DNA of 13,429 bases from a bacterium (GTDB lineage Bacteria; SZUA-182; SZUA-191; JAJRXT01): NCBI GenBank assembly GCA_024277605.1, contig JAJRUU010000187.1, positions 1 to 13,429 of the forward strand, written 5' to 3'. The translations under genes were made by a program, and so were the position numbers. Every line of letters starts with the position of its first letter. Within the stretch, counting starts at the first letter, position 1. Shown in pieces: positions 5,801 to 13,429 of this stretch. The notes beneath the pieces are model-generated. The model had not been told where the DNA came from. It did not search any database and saw nothing but the letters and a program-made list of their open reading frames with translations.

Positions 5801-7268
5801 CAAAGTATTAAATTTTTCAAATATATTTATTGAATCAGGAATTATATTCCTGCTGGTTTTTACCCCGTTAGCATTTGGCGCAGTGCATATATGGGCCTAT
5901 TCGGTGATGGAGGTAAGCGTTATTTTGTTGCTCGGTATGTGGATAATAAAATCGATAGCCGCCAGACGATTATCAAAAAGGGACAAAATGAAGCATAGTC
6001 AGATGCCTGTTGTGAATATACTGACAGCCGCATTTGTAGGATTGCTGGTATTCCAGCTGGTTCCCTTTCCAGCGGCAGCTATGAAACGGCTGTCAGCGCA
6101 TACATATGATTTATATCAAGCGGTATTGCCGGGATACGATAGCAGCAATAGTGGTTCAGCGGAAAGCGCTTTAAACCGCCAATACGAAGCTGACGCCGCA
6201 AAAAGTGACTGGCGGCCTATCTCGGTGTATCCCTACGCCACCAGGGTCGAGTTTCTTAAAATTTTAGCATATATCGGGTTTTTTTATTTAATTATCCATA
6301 ACATAACCACTAAAAAACAAATTAATCGTCTTGTACTGGTCATTATTGCGGTGGGATGTTTTGAGGCTATGTATGGATTGTTAGAGGGTTTAAGCGGGCA
6401 GCAACATATCTTCTTTTATGAAAAGAGATACTATACCGATTGTGTCACTGGAACATTTGTTAATCGAAACCATTTTGCCGGGTATCTGGAAATGGTGATT
6501 TCACTATGCTTTGGGATGATTATATACCGCTGGCTTAAGTTACCGGCCAACCCCCACAAAGGTATGCGTGGTTTTATAAATCGACTGACCAGCGAGCAGG
6601 GAAGCAAACTGGTCTTATTAGTGTTTGCGGGTAGCATTATGCTGATGGGGCTGATTTTATCACAGTCGAGGATGGGGCAATTCAGTCTGCTGGCTGCTTT
6701 AGCGGTTATGACTCTGTGTTTGATGTGGGAGATGAAGAGCAGAAAAATCATTAAACTTATTTCTGTGGTGTTGCTTATAGGAATCTCAGGCGGAATATGG
6801 CTGGGGCTGAATCCGCTGATCGGCAGATATGCGCTGCTTCCAAAAGAAATCGCCGCTGAGGGCAGCCGGGCGGCTATCTGGAGAGATACGATGGTGTTGA
6901 TCAAGGATTTCCCGCTTTGGGGAAGCGGCCTGGGGAGTTATCGTTATATATTCCCTAAATATAAACGTAGCATAGCCCAGGCGGTCTATCATCATGCGCA
7001 TAACGATTACCTGGAGTTGGCGGCTGAGACCGGCATGGTCGGTTTTTTGATAATTATGGGATTGGCAGGATATTTCTGGCAGCAGGTAATTACAAAGTGG
7101 CATCGCAGGAAGTCTACTTATGTTAAGGGATTGGTGTTTGGATGTATCGGTGGCGGGGCGGCTATGCTGTTTCACAGTTTTGCCGATTTTAATATGCATA
7201 TTCCGGCAAATATTTTGTTGCTAACGGTTATTATGGGGGTGAGTTTTAGTGCGGTCACACAGACTTAA
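5790..7268 (+). CDS. O-antigen ligase / Wzy-type polymerase family membrane protein
   Basis: The predicted product is 492 aa. ATG 5790 is the only reasonable start because an in-frame TGA lies at 5781-5783; the Shine-Dalgarno is weak, and the start lies within the phosphatase remnant. About ten to twelve hydrophobic segments are visible, with one large soluble loop at ~95-150. Conserved Wzy_C-family features are TGTFVNRNHFAGYLE (220-234), SQSRMGQFSL (291-300), WRDTMVLIKDFPLWGSGLGSY (364-384) and HAHNDYLELAAETG (402-415), with FHSFADFNMHIPAN (461-474) near the end. The family acts at the periplasmic face of the inner membrane, joining undecaprenyl-linked repeat units (polymerase) or transferring glycan to an acceptor (ligase). 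Sequence alone does not separate the two; beside Wza, Wzc and Wzx genes the polymerase role is favoured. Its last 20 nt overlap the next gene. Confidence 0.85.
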   Translation: MNYSKVLNFSNIFIESGIIFLLVFTPLAFGAVHIWAYSVMEVSVILLLGMWIIKSIAARRLSKRDKMKHSQMPVVNILTAAFVGLLVFQLVPFPAAAMKRLSAHTYDLYQAVLPGYDSSNSGSAESALNRQYEADAAKSDWRPISVYPYATRVEFLKILAYIGFFYLIIHNITTKKQINRLVLVIIAVGCFEAMYGLLEGLSGQQHIFFYEKRYYTDCVTGTFVNRNHFAGYLEMVISLCFGMIIYRWLKLPANPHKGMRGFINRLTSEQGSKLVLLVFAGSIMLMGLILSQSRMGQFSLLAALAVMTLCLMWEMKSRKIIKLISVVLLIGISGGIWLGLNPLIGRYALLPKEIAAEGSRAAIWRDTMVLIKDFPLWGSGLGSYRYIFPKYKRSIAQAVYHHAHNDYLELAAETGMVGFLIIMGLAGYFWQQVITKWHRRKSTYVKGLVFGCIGGGAAMLFHSFADFNMHIPANILLLTVIMGVSFSAVTQT

Positions 7269-8910
7269 GCTTTTATCCGGCTTTATCATACTATTGGGGC
7301 TGTCGGTTTTCGTGGGCAAACAATATGCAGCCCACCGGTATTATCCCGCTGAAATAAGTTCTCTGTGGCAAAATATAGAACCCGGCACACCGGATGCCGA
7401 ATTAATCCTGCTATTAAATAAAGCCATTAAGCAAACCCCGTCAAATGCCGATTATTACTGTAAATTAGCCAGTTTATATATTAAGGAAGCCATAAAACCC
7501 AGCGTATGGAAAGATATGCCTAACAGGAAGAGCCTCATAGATAAAGCTATAACAAACGCCCAGCAAGCGGTTTATTTAAATCCCTCGAACAGCCGGCATC
7601 AGATAGCCTTGGCCGGGGCATACGCCTTATTAAGACCGCAGACCTTTCATGTAAAAGCATTTGAGGCGTTTGAAAAAGCCAGCTACTTAAATCCTTCAAG
7701 CGCAATGGTTTTAAATGAAGCCGGTTCGTATTATTTAAATAGCTGGAGGATCTTATCACCCACACGGCAGGCAAAAGCAATAGCGATGTTTGGGCGGGTT
7801 ATCGAATTGGATGAGAACTCTTTTGACAGGGTGTTCGATATTTGCTGGAAGAGCATGGGGGATTATGATGCGGTACAGCAGATTATACCTGAAAATGCCA
7901 GCAGACATAAAAACTTTGCTGATTTTTTGATTACCCAGGGCATGCTCAAAGAATATGCGGTTGAGATGGCTAAGGTTGAATACCTGCTGGCGGAAAGGGG
8001 CCGGCGGTTACTTGAACATGAGCGGGAAACAGAGGATGTTTTAAGCTCGCTTGCACAAGTTGAAGGTTTTTACCATTATGTCAAGAGAAATTATACGGGA
8101 TATATGGGGGAAAGTTTTAAGGCGGATATGAACTCCATCTATGCCAGGCTATATCTTAAGCGGGCCAAAGCGCAGATAAAAATGGGGAATTATGAGCCTG
8201 CAATAGAGAGTCTAAGTAATGCTATTAAAAAAGCCCCGGCAACCGATAAAAGCTTACAGAGAGAGATAGCTGGACATATATCCGGGATCAAAGCCATACA
8301 GGACGGCGTTACATTACAACTGCTCGAAGCAAGGCTCAAGTACAAACGTAATGATTATTCGGCAGCCGTAAAGCTGCTACAGGGTTTGGCGCTTGATTCG
8401 TTGGATCCTTCCCAACGTATAGAGCGGTTCTCTTTACTTAAACGCTGCTATGTGGCGCAGGGTAGGGCGCAGGAAGCAGAAAACGTGGCCCGCCGCATAG
8501 ATTCTTTGGCTGTTAAGTTTATCAAAAGCAATAGTTGGAGGGGCAAGACTGAAAACTATGCCGATGAATATGTTTATCAAAATGGCGAGATGTATTGGGC
8601 GGGCAGCATTTCCACTCCCATAGTATCAGGGCGAAAGCCGAGGGAGATTATCATCAGGGCAAAAGCCTCTCCGGCGGGTGGAATATGGCCGGTTATGCTG
8701 CTGAGATTGGATGATGAGCTGCTCGATGTGCTGTATGTACGTAATCGCCAGTGGCAGGATTTTCATTTTCAGCTTCCGCTTAGCGTTGGTTATCAAGGGA
8801 GCTTAAAAGTTTCATTTGTCAATGACGGGGGAAACAGTCAGCTGCATGAGGACAGAAACCTGTATGTAGGCGATGTGCGCCTCTGTCAGAAAGGGTGTAA
8901 TACGGCATGA
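7249..8910 (+). CDS. Membrane-anchored TPR protein with C-terminal carbohydrate-binding-like domain
   Basis: The predicted product is 553 aa. The start is GTG 7249, preceded by GGGGGTGAG (7235-7242 region) and overlapping the Wzy-like gene by 20 nt. A signal anchor spans residues ~8-23. TPR-like helical repeats follow at about 48-82, 97-128 (AQQAVYLNPSNSRHQIALAG), 138-168 (AFEKASYLNPSSAMVLNEAG), 176-200 and 298-330 (AKAQIKMGNYEPAIESL). Residues ~436-547 form a distinct beta-rich domain containing FVNDGGNS (523-530) and EDRNLYVGDV (534-543), which resembles the Ca-dependent xylan-binding-type carbohydrate-binding modules (CBM36/60-like). The protein probably faces the periplasm, where the TPRs could hold partner proteins and the last domain could touch the nascent glycan; this is inference. 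TPR proteins next to Wzy-like genes are common. The TPR call is firmer than the sugar-binding call. Confidence 0.78.
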   Translation: MRSHRLKLLSGFIILLGLSVFVGKQYAAHRYYPAEISSLWQNIEPGTPDAELILLLNKAIKQTPSNADYYCKLASLYIKEAIKPSVWKDMPNRKSLIDKAITNAQQAVYLNPSNSRHQIALAGAYALLRPQTFHVKAFEAFEKASYLNPSSAMVLNEAGSYYLNSWRILSPTRQAKAIAMFGRVIELDENSFDRVFDICWKSMGDYDAVQQIIPENASRHKNFADFLITQGMLKEYAVEMAKVEYLLAERGRRLLEHERETEDVLSSLAQVEGFYHYVKRNYTGYMGESFKADMNSIYARLYLKRAKAQIKMGNYEPAIESLSNAIKKAPATDKSLQREIAGHISGIKAIQDGVTLQLLEARLKYKRNDYSAAVKLLQGLALDSLDPSQRIERFSLLKRCYVAQGRAQEAENVARRIDSLAVKFIKSNSWRGKTENYADEYVYQNGEMYWAGSISTPIVSGRKPREIIIRAKASPAGGIWPVMLLRLDDELLDVLYVRNRQWQDFHFQLPLSVGYQGSLKVSFVNDGGNSQLHEDRNLYVGDVRLCQKGCNTA

Positions 8911-9899
8911 ATTGGACGGGAGTGAAGGTTTTAGTGACCGGGAGTTGCGGTTTTATCGGCAGCCACTTAGTTGAGCGGTTGGTTGGGCTGGGGGCTGATG
9001 TGAGGGCCTTTGTGCATTACAACTCGTTTAATAATTGGGGTTGGATCGATACCTTTCCCAAGGATATTAGAAACAACCTGGAGGTGTTTGCGGGAAATAT
9101 CAGGGATGCTTATAGAGTGAGTAAAGCGGTGAAGGATAGAAAAATTGTTTTTCACCTGGCTTCACTGATTGCAATTCCATATTCGTATTATTCGCCTGAG
9201 TCGTATGTTGCCACCAATGTGGTGGGCACATTAAATATTTTACAGGCTGCCAAAGAAAGCCAGGTTGCCAAAGTAGTGCATACCTCAACCAGCGAGGTTT
9301 ATGGCACAGCGCAGTATGTGCCCATTGATGAGCGGCATCCCCTCCAGGGGCAATCGCCCTATTCGGCGACCAAAATAGGGGCGGATATGCTGGCGGAAAG
9401 TTTTTACAGGTCATTTAAGCTGCCGGTGGCCATTTGCAGGCCCTTTAACACCTACGGGCCCAGACAATCCGCCAGAGCGGTGATACCAACTATTATTACC
9501 CAGGCTCTGAGGGGGGAGAAAAGCATAAGGCTGGGTTCAGTACATCCTACCAGAGACTTTAACTATGTAGGTGATACCGTAGCGGGCTTTATTAGAATTG
9601 CGGAATCCAGGCTTAGCGATGGGCAGGTTATTAATATTGGTTCAAATAAAGAGATATCGGTCGGAGAACTGGCGGATAAGATAAAGCAGCTTATGAATGT
9701 GGATGTTGAGCTTATATATGATGATGAGCGCATAAGACCGAAAAACAGTGAAGTGGAAAGGTTGCTCGCGGATAATAAAAAAGCCAGGGAACTATTAAAT
9801 TGGAGGCCTAAAGTTAAATTAACCGCAGGCCTTAAGCAGACCATCGAATGGATGCAGCATAACCTGGATTACTATAAGCCCGATATTTATAACGTTTAG
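8907..9899 (+). CDS. legB: LegB-like NAD-dependent sugar-nucleotide 4,6-dehydratase
   Basis: The predicted product is 330 aa, the normal length for an extended short-chain dehydrogenase. ATG 8907 overlaps the previous stop (ATGA). The N-terminal Rossmann motif TGSCGFIGSH (11-20) binds NAD. TSTSEVYG (126-133) supplies the dehydratase T-x-E site (T128, E130), and YSATK (152-156) is the YxxxK catalytic pair. AFVHYNSFNNWGW (34-46), IPYSYYSPESYVATNVVGT (90-108) and RPFNTYGPRQSARAVIPTI (178-196) are signatures of the LegB subgroup, which converts a nucleotide-activated hexose or N-acetylhexosamine to the 4-keto-6-deoxy form. It probably feeds a deoxy- or amino-sugar into the polymer; the exact substrate is not readable. 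No aminotransferase or other legionaminate genes are in the window, so the full Leg pathway is not shown. The stop codon TAG is the first three bases of repeat copy 2. Confidence 0.85.
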   Translation: MNWTGVKVLVTGSCGFIGSHLVERLVGLGADVRAFVHYNSFNNWGWIDTFPKDIRNNLEVFAGNIRDAYRVSKAVKDRKIVFHLASLIAIPYSYYSPESYVATNVVGTLNILQAAKESQVAKVVHTSTSEVYGTAQYVPIDERHPLQGQSPYSATKIGADMLAESFYRSFKLPVAICRPFNTYGPRQSARAVIPTIITQALRGEKSIRLGSVHPTRDFNYVGDTVAGFIRIAESRLSDGQVINIGSNKEISVGELADKIKQLMNVDVELIYDDERIRPKNSEVERLLADNKKARELLNWRPKVKLTAGLKQTIEWMQHNLDYYKPDIYNV

Positions 9900-10009
9900 C
9901 CCGAAAAATTCGGGCAGGCACAGCCTGTTTCTTCAGGACGTTGGCTCATGCACCTTATCTCACAAGAGGTCTGGCGAATCTAGTCTGAGCTTATGAATAG
10001 ATCAGGGTA
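9897..10009 (+). repeat. Dispersed repeat, copy 2
   Basis: The ~113-bp copy has the same left end as copy 1, identical for about 50 bp (TAGCCCGAAAAATTCGGGC, then AGGCACAGCCTGTTTCTTCA and GGACGTTGG). After that it diverges with small substitutions and indels, and ends TTATGAATAGATCAGGGTA. Its TAG is the stop of the dehydratase gene. Downstream, 10010-10058 holds only an 11-codon open frame (10015-10050), which I do not regard as a gene. Confidence 0.88.
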
Positions 10010-10058
10010 GAGAGATGATGAGTTTTGACTTTAACCCTTATATATCATAAACAAACCA

Positions 10059-10805
10059 ATGTATAACAGAGAGAAAGTCAGGGAATATTACCGAAATAAT
10101 GAGGTGGTCCATAATTATACTGCCACCCGGTTCACCACGCCATTGGCCCAGGTTCAACACCGAAAGCAGGTAAAAGTGGTCAATGAAACCATAAAAAAGT
10201 ATTTTCTGGACACTGCCCTCGAATTGGCTCCGGGACCTTTACGGGTTACTACAGATATTATGGGCTTAAAGCGGGGATGTGCCATGGATTATAGTGAAAA
10301 TATGCTCAAAAGCGCAGCCCAGCTGCTAAAAAATCATGAAACAAAGGCCCCCTGGTCACTGCAACGGGGAGATGCATTTTGCTTGCCTTATAAAAGCGCT
10401 ACATTTGATTTGATATATAGTTTCCGCTTTATACGGCATTTTCAGGATACTGACCGGGAAAAATTATTTGCTGAAGCATGGCGGGTTTTAAAAAGAGATG
10501 GATTTCTGATCTTCGATGTGCCGAATTTTTTTACTGAAACAAAAATTCGCAGAAAGCTGGATCCCGCTCAATTGGCAGTTTATGACAAGTTGTGGTACAG
10601 GAGAGAAATCATAAACGAGATGAAAGAAAACAGGTTTACAACGCTTACATTGTCTAATAATATCAACCACTTTGATGTTCAAGTATATATCTCACGTTTT
10701 CATAAATTAAAATTGGGCGCTTTGGCGAGAAAGCTGATTGACCGCATTGACCAATATCCATCTGAGCATCCATATGAATGGGTTATTCTATGTCAAAAGA
10801 GATAA
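10059..10805 (+). CDS. Class I SAM-dependent methyltransferase
   Basis: The predicted product is 248 aa. The start is ATG 10059, with no convincing Shine-Dalgarno upstream, so the start is less certain. The Rossmann-type SAM site is degenerate but recognisable: ALELAPGPLRV (53-63) as motif I, AMDYSENMLKSA (75-86) carrying the acidic residue (D77) that usually contacts the ribose, GDAFCLPYKSATFDLIYS (104-121), and AWRVLKRDGFLIFDVPN (140-156). This layout is that of the Methyltransf_11 group. In a polysaccharide locus such enzymes usually methylate a sugar or a terminal residue; the acceptor here is unknown. The conserved GxGxG loop reads ELAPGP, which is a common variant. Its end overlaps the next gene by 16 nt. 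Confidence 0.8.
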   Translation: MYNREKVREYYRNNEVVHNYTATRFTTPLAQVQHRKQVKVVNETIKKYFLDTALELAPGPLRVTTDIMGLKRGCAMDYSENMLKSAAQLLKNHETKAPWSLQRGDAFCLPYKSATFDLIYSFRFIRHFQDTDREKLFAEAWRVLKRDGFLIFDVPNFFTETKIRRKLDPAQLAVYDKLWYRREIINEMKENRFTTLTLSNNINHFDVQVYISRFHKLKLGALARKLIDRIDQYPSEHPYEWVILCQKR

Positions 10806-11857
10806 TTTACTGGCTGGGGGATTATAATCCTGAAAAGGAAGCGATCGCAAAAGAGGTCAAATTATTACATAACCATTTTAGCAGCAGCTTCCTGTTTTCA
10901 ATGACACCGTACAAAGAATTTAAAATCGGCAAACGAATGATTAAATTTTATAGAAAACTGCATCCGCTCAGGCCGTTTATCTCCTTAGTCGAGAAGCAAT
11001 TCAGGATATCCCATATTTTCAGTTGGGGAGGGGAGAGCTATTATCTTAATCGGCTCAAATATGGGCCTAAGCTGTTGACCGTATCCGGGGGATTGCCTAA
11101 GGATATATCGCCGGAAACCATTAATAAAGCAGATATTATAGTGGTGGAGTGTGAGCTGGATAGACAAAGACTAATAGAGCATGGCCTGGAGCCAGGTAAG
11201 ATTCGGCTGATCTATCCCGGTATAGCTCCTGTGCCTGCCAGAACGAGAGCGAGTAGCGCTCAATTTACTATTTTATTTGCCAGCGCCCCCTTGTTTCCTA
11301 AAATGCTGGCTGCCCGCGGCCTGTATTTATTGCTGCAAGTGGCCGAAAGATTAAAAGAGGTTAGCTTTTTGATCTTATGGAGAAAAAAAGAGACGGAATT
11401 CATAGATAAAATCATCAACAAGAACAAACACGCCAATGTTTGTGTTATTAACCGGATCGTAAAAAACATGTCTGAAATCTATGATAAGGCGGATGCGGTA
11501 ATCGCACCCTTCACCACATCGTAATACAACAAACCCTGTCCGCTTTCAATTATAGAGGGTTTAGCGCTCAAAAAACCGGCAATTGTAACCGATTTAGTGG
11601 GCATACAAGACATTATCGCCAAAGAGAAATGCGGCGTGGTGTCCGAGCCGGAAGCAGGCGAAATGGCGAAAGCTATTGGTAAATTAAAAGAAAATTACAG
11701 TTTTTATGGCAATAATTGCCTGCCTACTATTAAAGAGTACTTTTCGGTGGAGAAGTTTATAGAAAGCTATCGAGCGGTGTACTCTGAATTAGCCGGAAAG
11801 GGAGCTTTTAAACAATGGCGGATAAAGGTTTTACCCGTTCTTATTTGCTGCTTTTAG
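10790..11857 (+). pseudogene. GT4-type glycosyltransferase interrupted by in-frame TAA at 11522-11524
   Basis: Two adjacent open stretches are in one frame: 244 codons from ATG 10790 (MSKEIIYWLGDYN; ATG 10778 is an alternative) and 110 codons from 11525 to TAG 11855-11857. The first holds the acceptor half of a GT-B enzyme, the linker IRLIYPGIAPVPA and the start of the donor half, ending ADAVIAPFTTS. The second continues YNKPCPLSIIEGLALKKPAI and VTDLVGIQDIIA, the standard GT4 nucleotide-sugar motif with its Glu. A single stop thus cuts the donor-binding domain, and the first part alone would be inactive. TAA may derive from CAA, TAT, GAA or AAA by one change. The internal ATG at 11597 could restart only the last 86 residues. 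The frame overlaps the methyltransferase by 16 nt and the flippase by 43 nt. The sugar transferred is unknown. Confidence 0.83.
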
Positions 11858-13272
11858 TTAATGAAGGCGCATATAGCGTCACCGCAATTGTGGTTTCCAT
11901 CGTTTTAGGCAGATTTTTGGGGGCGGGTGAGTTGGGCTTATTTGCCATGCTTACCGCTTACATGGTTTTGTTCCTGGCAGTGTGCAATTTAGGGGTTGAT
12001 ATAACGCTTATTCGTGAATACAGCAAAGGCACTATTTCCAATAAGAATCTATTTGAAACTATTTGTTTTATGCGGTTACCGTTAACAATACTTGGCATGC
12101 TTTTGTATTTGGTGACGCTTTATTTTTTGAAAGTCGACAGTTATTTACTATTAATGTGCCTGGCCGTCCTTTTGTTACGTTCAAGTAAGTTATTGCTAAA
12201 TGCCCTGTTTTTCTCCAAAAAATGTATTCGGGAGATTGTTGCTTCAGATATTGTTTTTTCGTTTTTATATTTAATTGGCTTCTTCTTTGCCGTTTTCAGA
12301 CTGAAGATGGGAGTTCCCGGTGTTTTTGCTTCTCAGATTTTTGCGTTAGCTATATCGCTGATACTTTCCGGCTGGTTACTTATAAAATCGGGAATTTTAA
12401 AGAGCGCAAAAATTCATAAGGAAAGTAGCTTAAGGGATGTTTTTCATCAGGTAAAGTGGTTTTCGATAAACCCGATTTTAGGAACGATCCAGGGAAAGCT
12501 GTCTTTCTATGTGCTTTCGGTGGTTTCCGTGCCGATTAATATGGGGCTATTGGCAGTAGGCGAATTGTTTAAAAGCATTCTTTTCAGGCTGTTCAATAGT
12601 ATTTTCTCAAAAATATTGCTGCCCACTTTTGGGGAAATCCATAAAGATAAAAACGAAATAAAAACGCTTTTTTTTAGAATGAATGTTGTTTTTGCCATTG
12701 CAAGCATAATTATGACCATACTGATTTTACCTTTAATAAAGCCGTTTGTGCTTTTGGCTTACGGAAAAGAGTATCTCGGCTCAGTGCTGCTGGCACAAAT
12801 ATTTATTTTGGAGGGGATGCTTTTTACCTTATCTCTATCGGAGACGACTGTAATAAAACTCTACAGGGAAGACCTTTCGGCCAGGATTTCAATAATAGGA
12901 TTTTTAATTTGCCTGCCCATAACGGTAATATTTTATTATTGCTTTGCTTTAAAAGGCCTGGCATTTGCGTCTTTTATTATAACTTTAGGCCGGTTGATTT
13001 ATGGAACCTGGTTATGTTCCGGCATATTGGGGATAAGTTTGTTAGATACGTATATACCGCAAATATCAGGCATTTACTTAATGACTGCGCTGTACTTGTT
13101 TTCCGAGTTACAGCTTGTTCCGCTCGTAATAGTAGAGCTGGCTATTATTCTGAGTTTTGTAATTACCTGCTTCAGGAGGCCGTTGTTTTTAAACCTGTGT
13201 ATAAATAGCAAAGGCAGAGCAGGTAAATGGATAGCGTTATGTTGTCAAAATGTAGAGGACGTTAGTTTATGA
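11815..13272 (+). CDS. Wzx-like polysaccharide flippase
   Basis: The predicted product is 485 aa. The start is ATG 11815, with AAAGGGAG (11797-11804) about 10 nt upstream. About 12-14 hydrophobic segments run through the whole protein. The opening resembles the polysaccharide synthesis (PST/Wzx) family of the MOP superfamily: NEGAYSVTAIVVSIVLGRFLGAGELGLFA, where a helix is followed by the family's G-R-x-L-G-x-x-x-(F/L)-G motif, then NLGVDITLIREYSKG. The family flips undecaprenyl-pyrophosphate-linked repeat units across the inner membrane for the Wzy-type polymerase. Length is usual for the family. It overlaps the interrupted glycosyltransferase frame by 43 nt and the next gene by 4 nt (ATGA). 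The last ~30 residues after the final hydrophobic segment are a polar cytoplasmic tail. Confidence 0.88.
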   Translation: MADKGFTRSYLLLLVNEGAYSVTAIVVSIVLGRFLGAGELGLFAMLTAYMVLFLAVCNLGVDITLIREYSKGTISNKNLFETICFMRLPLTILGMLLYLVTLYFLKVDSYLLLMCLAVLLLRSSKLLLNALFFSKKCIREIVASDIVFSFLYLIGFFFAVFRLKMGVPGVFASQIFALAISLILSGWLLIKSGILKSAKIHKESSLRDVFHQVKWFSINPILGTIQGKLSFYVLSVVSVPINMGLLAVGELFKSILFRLFNSIFSKILLPTFGEIHKDKNEIKTLFFRMNVVFAIASIIMTILILPLIKPFVLLAYGKEYLGSVLLAQIFILEGMLFTLSLSETTVIKLYREDLSARISIIGFLICLPITVIFYYCFALKGLAFASFIITLGRLIYGTWLCSGILGISLLDTYIPQISGIYLMTALYLFSELQLVPLVIVELAIILSFVITCFRRPLFLNLCINSKGRAGKWIALCCQNVEDVSL

Positions 13273-13429
13273 ATATTTTGATGTTTAGTTTTTTAAGCTA
13301 TCCGGATAATTATGGCGGGTCATGCCGGGTAGTCTATGAGGTAAGCAAGCGACTGGCGCAAAAGGGGCATAATATCTATATATTAACCCGCAGAAAAGAT
13401 GATTCTTTGCCCAAATATGAAGTTATCGA
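13269..13429 (+). CDS. GT4-type glycosyltransferase, N-terminal part (runs off the window)
   Basis: ATG 13269 overlaps the flippase stop (ATGA). The visible 53 codons read MNILMFSFLSYPDNYGGSCR, then VVYEVSKRLAQKGHNIYILTRRKDD. A Rossmann-like first strand, a GG-(S)-x-R-V-V-x-E-(V/L)-x-x-x-L-x-x-x-GH segment and a second strand form the classic start of the GT-B acceptor domain in GT4 enzymes. The 3' end is missing, so function beyond glycosyl transfer for the polymer cannot be judged. Coupling to wzx by a 4-nt overlap supports continuation of the operon. Confidence 0.75.
   Translation, partial: MNILMFSFLSYPDNYGGSCRVVYEVSKRLAQKGHNIYILTRRKDDSLPKYEVI

Noticed and set aside
10015..10050. Eleven-codon open frame (MMSFDFNPYIS) before the methyltransferase
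   Set aside because: It is very short, directly follows a repeat and resembles nothing known to me; it is most likely chance.
12222..12419. Alternative-frame open stretches inside the flippase gene
   Set aside because: Cys/Phe-rich composition and no recognisable features; shadow of the membrane-protein coding frame.

Overview
The window is part of a capsule/exopolysaccharide (Wzx/Wzy-type) locus from a diderm (Gram-negative-type) bacterium. The evidence is a Wza-like outer-membrane export protein, a Wzc-like co-polymerase/tyrosine kinase and an outer-membrane beta-barrel. Base composition is moderately AT-rich, and short dispersed repeats of the kind common in uncultured environmental lineages are present. 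I cannot name the organism; no rRNA or other phylogenetic marker is present. All genes are on the + strand and read left to right.

Layout. Positions 1-140 look like one end of an IS21-like insertion sequence. Positions 141-462 are non-coding, with a TTGACA hexamer embedded in a palindrome. Then come a secreted FecR-domain protein (463-987), a 143-bp MITE-like element (1018-1160), a beta-barrel outer-membrane protein split by an in-frame TAG (1200-2414), a Wza-like export protein (2545-3417), and a Wzc-like chain-length/tyrosine kinase (3535-5637). The kinase's tyrosine-rich tail is out of frame (5639-5716) and is followed by a 26-codon remnant of a PHP-type tyrosine phosphatase (5720-5800). 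Next are a Wzy/O-antigen-ligase-like protein (5790-7268), a TPR protein with a C-terminal carbohydrate-binding-like domain (7249-8910), a LegB-like sugar-nucleotide 4,6-dehydratase (8907-9899), a methyltransferase (10059-10805), a GT4-type glycosyltransferase split by an in-frame TAA (10790-11857), a Wzx-like flippase (11815-13272) and the start of another glycosyltransferase (13269 to the end). Many junctions overlap by 4-43 nt, which suggests an operon with translational coupling.

How the parts fit: glycosyltransferases, methyltransferase and dehydratase build a lipid-linked repeat unit, Wzx flips it, the Wzy-like protein polymerises or ligates it, Wzc controls length, and Wza (perhaps with the beta-barrel) exports the chain.

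Most notable: four lesions in one locus (amber in the barrel, ochre in a glycosyltransferase, +1 frameshift removing the kinase tyrosine tail, truncation of the cognate phosphatase). In addition, a three-copy ~90-115 bp repeat sits directly downstream of genes and supplies the stop codon of two of them. TAA, TAG and TGA all serve as terminal stops elsewhere in the window, so a changed genetic code is not the simplest explanation. I found no CRISPR array, tRNA or rRNA, and nothing that I would call a wholly new system.
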